6,556 nt of DNA from an uncultured Ruminococcus sp. GTDB taxonomy: Bacteria > Bacillota > Clostridia > Oscillospirales > CAG-272. Position numbers and translations under genes: made by a program. Position 1 is the stretch's first letter. Each line of letters starts with the position of its first letter. Shown piece by piece: positions 1-5,285 of this stretch. Under the pieces are notes generated by a model. That model made no database searches, was not told where the DNA came from, and worked only from the letters and a program-made list of their open reading frames with translations. Location of the stretch: NCBI GenBank assembly GCA_902783905.1, contig CACZSP010000062.1, positions 1 through 6,556 on the forward strand, given 5' to 3'.

Positions 1-571
1 AGAGCGGACGGAATCCGTGGGGGTCTCTGACGCAGATCAGCTTCCTCGGCGACATGAGCACCAGGGAATACGCGCCTTCCAGCCGGTTCATCGCCCTGCT
101 CACCGCGTCCTCAATCGACGGCGCGGAAAGCCTTTCACGTGTAACGATGTAGGCGATCGTCTCGGTATCGGACGAAGTGTGGAATATCGCGCCTGAGAGT
201 TCGAGTTCGGACCTCAGTGCGCCGGCGTTCGACAGGTTTCCGTTGTGCGCGATTGCCATCCGGCCCTTCTGGTGATTGACGACGATCGGCTGGCAGTTTT
301 CCCTGCTCGTTTTTCCGGTGGTGCCGTAGCGGGTGTGCGCGACGGCCATCGTCCCTTTCGGAAACTCCGCGAGAGCGCCTTCGGTAAAGACTTCGCCCAC
401 CAGACCGAGATCCCTGCGCGAGGCGAACAGTCCGTCGTCGTTCACCACTATGCCGCAGCTCTCCTGTCCCCGGTGCTGAAGGGCGTAGAGCCCGTAATAG
501 CAGAGCGTCGCTGCGTCGGTCGGCCTGTCGGAGCAGACCCCGAATATGCCGCACTCCTCGTGAACGCTCAT
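1..571 (-). CDS. purF: Amidophosphoribosyltransferase PurF, N-terminal part (3' end cut by window edge)
   Basis: This enzyme catalyses the first committed step of purine synthesis in the cytosol: PRPP plus glutamine gives phosphoribosylamine. I read 190 uninterrupted codons from the ATG at 571 to the window edge, which is the class II (Ntn-type) glutamine amidotransferase domain; the phosphoribosyltransferase domain lies outside. Visible landmarks are the nucleophile Cys7 in EECGIFG, LQHRGQES at 31-38, AHTRYGTTG at 78-86, AHNGNLSNA around 108-116, HTSSDTE at 131-137 and RDPHGFRPL at 182-190. Cys7 follows a six-residue leader, MSVHEE, so a propeptide must be removed to free the cysteine amine, as in Bacillus subtilis PurF and unlike E. 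coli PurF, where only Met is removed. The start codon overlaps the pyrG stop codon in ATGA, with a weak AAGAG ribosome site six bases upstream at 578-582, which suggests translational coupling. Asparagine synthetase and GlmS share the fold, but the motifs and neighbours fit PurF. Confidence 0.97.
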   Translation of the reverse strand, partial: MSVHEECGIFGVCSDRPTDAATLCYYGLYALQHRGQESCGIVVNDDGLFASRRDLGLVGEVFTEGALAEFPKGTMAVAHTRYGTTGKTSRENCQPIVVNHQKGRMAIAHNGNLSNAGALRSELELSGAIFHTSSDTETIAYIVTRERLSAPSIEDAVSRAMNRLEGAYSLVLMSPRKLICVRDPHGFRPL

Positions 572-2193
572 TCTGTTCTCTTGTCGAGTTTTCCGACCGC
601 AGCTCCGATAAATCCGAGAAAGAGCGGATGCGGTCTGTTCGGGCGCGACTTGAATTCGGGATGATACTGAACTCCCACGAAGAAATCTCTGTCGGAAAGC
701 TCGACGGTTTCGATAAGACGCCCGTCGGGCGAGGTCCCCGAAAGCGTCAGGCCGTGCTTTTGCAGTATTTCGCGGTAGTCGTTGTTGAATTCGTAGCGGT
801 GGCGGTGACGCTCGCTGATCAGGTTCTTCCCGTAGCAGCGCTCCATTGTCGTGCCGGGAGCGATCTCGCAGGGATATGCGCCGAGACGCAGCGTTCCTCC
901 CTTGTCCACTTCGTCGCTCTGGCCCGGCATGAAGTCGATGACCTTGTTTTTGCAGGAAGGATCGAACTCTCCCGAGTTCGCGTCGCCGATACCCGCGGCG
1001 TGGCGGGCGAATTCGATGACGGCGATCTGCATTCCGAGGCAGATGCCGAAATAAGGTATTTTTTTCTCCCTCGCATAGCGCGCAGACACGATCATACCTT
1101 CTATCCCGCGGCTTCCGAAGCCGCCCGGGACGATGATCCCGTCGAGTCCGGAAAGCTTTTCCTCAGCGTTTTCGTCGGTGATCTCCGCCGAATCGATCCA
1201 GTGGATCTTTATGTGGGTGTTGAAGGTGTATCCTGCGTGACGGAGCGCCTCGGCGACCGACAGATAGGCGTCGTGCAACGCCACGTACTTTCCGACGAGT
1301 CCGATGTGAACCGGCTTGCGCGGCGCCTTTATACGGTCGACCATCGCCTTCCATTCGGAAAGATCGGGCGCCGGGGCGTCGATGCCGAGCTCCCGGCAGA
1401 CGACGTCGGAAAAATGCGATTTTTCCAGCATGAGCGGGGCTTCGTAAAGGATGGGAAGAGTGATGTTTTCGATGACGCAGTCCTTTTTGACGTTGCAGAA
1501 AAGGGCGATCTTTGAGAATATGTTTTCCTCCAGCGGCTCGTCGCAGCGCAGGATGATGACGTTCGGATTGACGCCCATCCCCTGCAGTTCCTTGACCGAG
1601 TGCTGAGTCGGTTTCGTCTTGTGCTCCTCCGAGCCGTGCAGGTAGGGCACGAGGGTGACGTGGATGAACAGACTGTTTTCCCGGCCGACCTCGAGCGAGA
1701 TCTGACGCACCGCCTCGATAAACGGCTGTGATTCGATGTCGCCGATCGTGCCGCCGATCTCGGTTATGACGACGTCTGCGTCGGAATGTTCGCCGACGTT
1801 GTAAACGAAATTCTTTATTTCGTTCGTGATATGCGGAATGATCTGCACTGTCGATCCGAGATATTCGCCGCGGCGTTCTTTGTTGAGAACGTTCCAGAAC
1901 ACTTTTCCCGTCGTGAGGTTGGAATACTTGTTCAGATCCTCGTCTATGAATCTTTCATAATGCCCGAGATCCAGATCGGTCTCGGCGCCGTCCTCGGTCA
2001 CGTAGACCTCCCCGTGCTGATAGGGGCTCATGGTGCCCGGGTCGACGTTGATGTACGGATCCAGCTTCTGGGCGGCGACCTTCAGCCCGCGCGCCTTGAG
2101 AAGACGCCCGAGAGAGGCGGCGGTTATTCCTTTTCCGAGTCCGGAAACGACTCCTCCGGTAACGAAGATATATTTTGTCGTTGTTTTGGCCAT
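568..2193 (-). CDS. pyrG: CTP synthase (glutamine-hydrolysing)
   Basis: This enzyme makes CTP from UTP, ATP and glutamine, the last step of pyrimidine nucleotide synthesis; in the family it works as a cytosolic tetramer activated by GTP. The 541 residues match the usual length of about 535-550. The N-terminal synthetase domain starts with YIFVTGGVVSGLGKG; its P-loop spans 13-22 and includes Lys21. It continues with KLDPYINVDPGTMSPYQHGEV (43-63) and TEIGGTIGDIES (144-155). The C-terminal class I glutaminase domain, from about 295, has PGGFGSRG (356-363), nucleophile Cys385 in YFGICLGMQ, and the His511/Glu513 pair in VQYHPEF. All expected catalytic residues are present. The start is supported by an AGGGGG ribosome site six bases upstream. 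The gene follows guaA after a 122-nt spacer and overlaps purF by four bases. CTP synthase inside a purine gene cluster is unusual compared with the well-known model operons. No frameshift or truncation is seen. Confidence 0.98.
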   Translation of the reverse strand: MAKTTTKYIFVTGGVVSGLGKGITAASLGRLLKARGLKVAAQKLDPYINVDPGTMSPYQHGEVYVTEDGAETDLDLGHYERFIDEDLNKYSNLTTGKVFWNVLNKERRGEYLGSTVQIIPHITNEIKNFVYNVGEHSDADVVITEIGGTIGDIESQPFIEAVRQISLEVGRENSLFIHVTLVPYLHGSEEHKTKPTQHSVKELQGMGVNPNVIILRCDEPLEENIFSKIALFCNVKKDCVIENITLPILYEAPLMLEKSHFSDVVCRELGIDAPAPDLSEWKAMVDRIKAPRKPVHIGLVGKYVALHDAYLSVAEALRHAGYTFNTHIKIHWIDSAEITDENAEEKLSGLDGIIVPGGFGSRGIEGMIVSARYAREKKIPYFGICLGMQIAVIEFARHAAGIGDANSGEFDPSCKNKVIDFMPGQSDEVDKGGTLRLGAYPCEIAPGTTMERCYGKNLISERHRHRYEFNNDYREILQKHGLTLSGTSPDGRLIETVELSDRDFFVGVQYHPEFKSRPNRPHPLFLGFIGAAVGKLDKRTE

Positions 2194-2199
2194 TTTTTG

Positions 2200-2205
2200 C
2201 CCCCT
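2200..2205 (-). promoter_or_regulatory. Ribosome binding site of pyrG
   Basis: On the coding strand the hexamer AGGGGG lies six bases (CAAAAA) before the pyrG ATG at 2193. It differs from the ideal AGGAGG by one base that can still wobble-pair with the 16S rRNA tail. It fixes the start at MAKTTTKYIF, which is where the family normally begins. The A-rich spacer should keep the start accessible. Confidence 0.7.
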
Positions 2206-2243
2206 GAAGAGTATTATTTCTTGATGATGTAGAAACTTTTAAC

Positions 2244-2258
2244 GTTGCCGAAGGCAAC
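2244..2258 (-). other. Stem-loop in the pyrG leader
   Basis: A perfect six-base-pair inverted repeat: on the coding strand GTTGCC, loop TTC, GGCAAC. It ends 50 bases before the pyrG start codon. The following coding-strand bases (GTTAAAAGTTTC) are not a U-run, so this is not a standard intrinsic terminator in the gene direction. The plus-strand reading also has no T-run after it. It could stabilise or process mRNA, serve in attenuation, or be part of a dispersed palindromic repeat. The structure is seen in the sequence; its function is unknown. Confidence 0.5.
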
Positions 2259-2274
2259 TCATAACTCTAAACTC
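2254..2274 (-). repeat. Three-copy heptad direct repeat in the guaA-pyrG spacer
   Basis: On the coding strand three units follow each other with a 7-base period: GAGTTTA, GAGTTAT, GAGTTGC. Each begins with GAGTT. The last unit runs into the 5' arm of the neighbouring stem-loop. The octamer AGTTATGA also occurs twice in the spacer (2259-2266 and 2287-2294). This may be the edge of an intergenic repeat or a small tandem duplication. The copies are too few to tell. Confidence 0.4.
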
Positions 2275-2294
2275 GCCGTAAGTCGATCATAACT

Positions 2295-2315
2295 GCGAAA
2301 GACTCCGACTTTCGC
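2295..2315 (-). other. Stem-loop directly after the guaA stop codon
   Basis: A perfect seven-base-pair inverted repeat begins at the base after the guaA TGA: on the coding strand GCGAAAG, loop TCGGAGT, CTTTCGC. It is followed by AGTTATGATC rather than a run of U, so it lacks the second half of an intrinsic terminator. Its position suggests a 3'-end structure that protects guaA mRNA or causes pausing or partial termination between guaA and pyrG. Six bases of it (2306-2311) could instead pair with 2280-2285, giving a weak alternative fold. The function is inferred only. Confidence 0.5.
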
Positions 2316-3842
2316 TCACTCCCATTCCACCGTTGCCGGCGGTTTGGACGTTATATCGTAAACCACCCGGTTTACCGATCTCACTTCGTTCGTTATCCGG
2401 CGGGACGCCGATTCAAGCACTTCGTAGGGGATCCGCGCAAAGTCCGCGGTCATAAAGTCATCGGTGGTAACTGCCCGCAGCGCGACGGTATATCCGTAGG
2501 TCCTCGCGTCTCCCATGACTCCGACGCTTTTCGTGTCCGTCAGTACGGCGAAATACTGGCTCGGCCGGATGCCGGCGGATTCCAGCTCCTCCCGGAATAT
2601 CGCGTCGGCGTCGCGCAGCGTATCGGCTTTTTCCTTCGTGATCTCCCCGATTATCCTGACGGCAAGTCCGGGGCCGGGGAAGGGCTGGCGCATGACGAGT
2701 TCGCGCGGTATTCCCAGCTTCAGGCCGACCTCTCTTACCTCGTCCTTGAACAGCTCGCGAAGCGGTTCGACTATTCCTTCGAAATCCATGACCGACGGCA
2801 GCCCCCCCACGTTGTGGTGGCTTTTTATCGTCGAAGCGTCGCCTTTGCCGCTTTCCACGACGTCCGGGTATATCGTTCCCTGCACGAGATAGTCGCTTTC
2901 TCCCAGAATACGGCTCTGTTCCTCGAACACGCGGATGAACTGCTCTCCGATGATCTTTCTCTTTCTTTCCGGCTCCGCAACTCCGGCCAGGTGCGAGAGG
3001 AATCTTTCCTCGGCGTCGACGCGGATCAGCTTCATATTGAACTTTCCGCGAAAGACGCGTTCCACGTCGTCGCCTTCGTTTTTCCGGAGCAGACCGTGAT
3101 CGACGAAAACGCAGGTGAGGCGGTCGCCCACGGCGCGGTGCATGAGAACAGCCGCGACCGACGAATCGACGCCCCCCGAAAGAGCGCAGAGGACCCGTTT
3201 GCCTTTCAGTTCCTCCCGGTATTTCGCCGCCGTTTTTTCGATGAAATCATCCATCTTCCAGTCGCCCGAGCAGCCGCATACGCCGAAAAGAAAGTTGTGC
3301 AGTATCCGCTTTCCGTACTCGGTGTGAGTGACCTCCGGGTGGAACTGAACGCCGAAAATCCTCCGTTTTTCGTCCGCCATCGCCGCGCAGGGGCAGCTGC
3401 CGGTCGTCGCCGTGACGCAAAAGCCCTCCGGCAGACCGCTTACGTAGTCGGTGTGGCTCATCCAGCAGACGCTTTCCCCGGGGACTTCCTCGAAAAGCGC
3501 GCAGGGACGGACGTAAAGTTCGGTTTTTCCGTATTCGCTGATATTACCGGCTGATTTTATCACGCCGCCAGCCATATACGCTATCAGCTGATGCCCGTAG
3601 CAGATACCGAGCACCGGAACTCCGATATCGAGTATGCCGGCGTCGAAATGAGGCGACGCCCCGTCGTATACGCTGTTCGGGCCTCCGGTGAAGATGATCC
3701 CTTTGTATCCGTTTTTCTTTATTTCGTCGAGCGTGATCCTGTTGTAAGGCATGATCTCCGCGAAAACGCCCTGCTCGCGCACCCGGCGGGCGATAAGCAG
3801 ATCGTACTGACCGCCGAAATCGAGAACGAGTATCTTTTCCAT
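2316..3842 (-). CDS. guaA: GMP synthase (glutamine-hydrolysing)
   Basis: This enzyme converts XMP to GMP using ATP and glutamine, the last step of guanine nucleotide synthesis in the cytosol. The 508 residues are full length for the one-chain bacterial enzyme. The class I glutaminase domain (about 1-190) starts ILVLDFGGQYDLLIARRVRE and carries FTGGPNSVY (51-59), nucleophile Cys81 in LGICYGHQ, and His168/Glu170 in VQFHPEV. The ATP pyrophosphatase domain follows, with the PP-loop SGGVDSS at 222-228, VDHGLLR at 247-253, and QGTIYPDVVES at 321-331. The C-terminal dimerisation domain has RQPFPGPGLAVRIIGE (385-400) and the hallmark end KPPATVEWE. The start ATG shares one base with the purB stop (TGATG). 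A GGGGAG site lies 11 bases upstream, a somewhat long spacing, so reinitiation after purB is likely. guaB, which makes XMP, is not in the window. Confidence 0.98.
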   Translation of the reverse strand: MEKILVLDFGGQYDLLIARRVREQGVFAEIMPYNRITLDEIKKNGYKGIIFTGGPNSVYDGASPHFDAGILDIGVPVLGICYGHQLIAYMAGGVIKSAGNISEYGKTELYVRPCALFEEVPGESVCWMSHTDYVSGLPEGFCVTATTGSCPCAAMADEKRRIFGVQFHPEVTHTEYGKRILHNFLFGVCGCSGDWKMDDFIEKTAAKYREELKGKRVLCALSGGVDSSVAAVLMHRAVGDRLTCVFVDHGLLRKNEGDDVERVFRGKFNMKLIRVDAEERFLSHLAGVAEPERKRKIIGEQFIRVFEEQSRILGESDYLVQGTIYPDVVESGKGDASTIKSHHNVGGLPSVMDFEGIVEPLRELFKDEVREVGLKLGIPRELVMRQPFPGPGLAVRIIGEITKEKADTLRDADAIFREELESAGIRPSQYFAVLTDTKSVGVMGDARTYGYTVALRAVTTDDFMTADFARIPYEVLESASRRITNEVRSVNRVVYDITSKPPATVEWE

Positions 3843-5260
3843 CAGACCGATATCTCCCCGTCGGTTTCACCGGCCTGCGCGATTACGGGAGCAAGCTTGC
3901 GCACGTATCTTTCGACCTGTTCGGCGCACCTGCCGGTGTAAAGTCCGGGCTTCAGCACCGCCTTCATCTCTTCTTCGGTCATACCGAATTCGGGGTGCGA
4001 AGCAAGAGAGCGCAAAAGGTCGCCCTCTTCGCCGTTTTTCATCCGTTCGGTCGCCTCCATCGAAGCTTTCCGGATGACCTCGTGCAGCTTCTGCCTGTCA
4101 CCGCCGCGTTTCACCGCCTCCATGAGGAGGTTTTCGGTGGCTATGAATGGCAGGTATTCGTTTACCGCCCGGGCGATTATCTTTTCGTTGACGACAAGCC
4201 CCGACGTCACGTTTATCACGAGGCGGAGTATCGCGTCTGCGCAGAGAAAACCCTCGGGCATCGATATGCGGCGGTTTGCCGAATCGTCGAGCGTCCGCTC
4301 GAGCCACTGGGTCGAGGCGGTCATGTGCGCGTTCGACGCGTCGGCCGTCAGGTACCTTGACAGCGAGCATATCCGTTCGCACCTCATCGGATTGCGCTTG
4401 TACGCCATGGCGGAGGATCCGATCTGATTTTTTTCAAAGGGTTCCTCGATCTGTCTGTCGTGCTGGAGCAGACGCAGATCGGCCGCGAATTTATATGCGC
4501 TTTGTGCGATCGACGACAGGGCGTTCAGTATCGCCGAATCGGTTTTGCGCGGGTAGGTCTGCCCGCAGACGTCGAAGCAGGAGTCGAAACCGAACTCCGA
4601 GCAGATCATTTCGTTCATTTTATCGATCTTCTCTCCGTCGCCTTCGAAAAGATCGGCAAAGCTCGCCTCGGTGCCGGTGGTTCCGCGGCAGCCGAGCATT
4701 TTCAGGCGCGAGAGGGTAAAATCCAGTTCTTCCAGATCTGATACGAAATCCTGCAGCCAGAGGGAGGCGCGCTTTCCGACGGTGACAAGCTGCGCCGGCT
4801 GGTAATGCGTGTAGCCGAGCGTCGGAAGGTCTTTGTATTTCAAAGAGAATTCCGCAAGATTTTTTATTGCTCCGAGAAGCTGCTTCCTCAGGTAGCGGAG
4901 GCCGTCGCGGTAGATTATCATATCGGCGTTGTCGGTCACGTAACAGCTTGTGGCGCCCAGATGAATAATCCCCGCTGCCGACGGAGCCTCAAGGCCGTAG
5001 GCGTAAACGTGGGCCATGACGTCGTGCCGCACCTCTTTTTCCCGGGCGGCGACGGCGTCGTAGTCGATATCGGTTATATGAGATTCAAGTTCTTCTACCT
5101 GTTCTTCGCTCACAGGAAGCCCGAGCGCGTGCTCGGCGCGGGCAAGCGCGACCCAGAGCCGTCTCCAGGTCTGATATCTCGTATCCGGCGAAAACAGATT
5201 CAGCATATACGGGGACGCGTAGCGTGACGAAAGCGGCGTCGAGTAAACGTCGGTGTTCAT
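3842..5260 (-). CDS. purB: Adenylosuccinate lyase, human-like subtype
   Basis: This lyase releases fumarate in two purine steps: SAICAR to AICAR in IMP synthesis, and adenylosuccinate to AMP, the step directly after PurA. It belongs to the fumarase/aspartase superfamily and should act as a cytosolic homotetramer. The 472 residues carry RHDVMAHVYAYG (78-89), HLGATSCYVTDNAD (100-113), TLGYTHYQPAQLVTVGKR (147-164) with likely catalytic His152, and the signature GSSAMAYKRNPM (281-292) holding the mobile-loop serines Ser282/Ser283. These stretches resemble human ADSL more than B. subtilis or E. coli PurB. The usual proline of the GSxxMPxKxNP signature is alanine here (Ala286). A strong AAGGAG site supports the start at 5260. 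It lies 25 bases after purA and overlaps the guaA start by one base. Argininosuccinate lyase and fumarase share the fold, but motifs and context favour PurB. Confidence 0.97.
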   Translation of the reverse strand: MNTDVYSTPLSSRYASPYMLNLFSPDTRYQTWRRLWVALARAEHALGLPVSEEQVEELESHITDIDYDAVAAREKEVRHDVMAHVYAYGLEAPSAAGIIHLGATSCYVTDNADMIIYRDGLRYLRKQLLGAIKNLAEFSLKYKDLPTLGYTHYQPAQLVTVGKRASLWLQDFVSDLEELDFTLSRLKMLGCRGTTGTEASFADLFEGDGEKIDKMNEMICSEFGFDSCFDVCGQTYPRKTDSAILNALSSIAQSAYKFAADLRLLQHDRQIEEPFEKNQIGSSAMAYKRNPMRCERICSLSRYLTADASNAHMTASTQWLERTLDDSANRRISMPEGFLCADAILRLVINVTSGLVVNEKIIARAVNEYLPFIATENLLMEAVKRGGDRQKLHEVIRKASMEATERMKNGEEGDLLRSLASHPEFGMTEEEMKAVLKPGLYTGRCAEQVERYVRKLAPVIAQAGETDGEISV

Positions 5261-5270
5261 ATCTGCATAT

Positions 5271-5276
5271 CTCCTT
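5271..5276 (-). promoter_or_regulatory. Ribosome binding site of purB
   Basis: The coding strand shows AAGGAG ten bases before the purB ATG at 5260, within the 25-base purA-purB gap. A second ATG (5268-5266) is only two bases from the GGAG core, too close for normal initiation. It would encode just three residues before a stop overlapping the purB start. The site therefore supports the start at 5260. No promoter or terminator fits in this gap, so purA and purB are probably cotranscribed. Confidence 0.75.
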
Positions 5277-5285
5277 TTTTGATGA

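Noticed and set aside
628..1515. Long plus-strand frame (295 codons) antisense to pyrG
   Set aside because: The opposite strand encodes a full-length, motif-complete CTP synthase. The antisense protein has no recognisable motif, and such frames are expected opposite GC-rich codons.
2206..2246. Sigma-70-type promoter for pyrG
   Set aside because: TAATAC could serve as a -10, but the hexamers 16-18 bases upstream (such as AAAGTT) do not resemble TTGACA, so it cannot be supported.
2295..2315. Intrinsic terminator after guaA
   Set aside because: The stem is perfect but only 7 bp with three A-T pairs, and no U-run follows on either strand, so I list it as a stem-loop only.
2814..3554. Long plus-strand frame (246 codons) antisense to guaA
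   Set aside because: It lies wholly inside a complete GMP synthase gene, has no family motifs, and its composition (rich in Arg, Ala, Val) is typical of a shadow frame.
5257..5268. Three-codon upstream ORF (ATG CAG ATA TGA) overlapping the purB start
   Set aside because: Its ATG is only two bases from the Shine-Dalgarno core, too close for normal initiation, and so short a frame easily occurs by chance.
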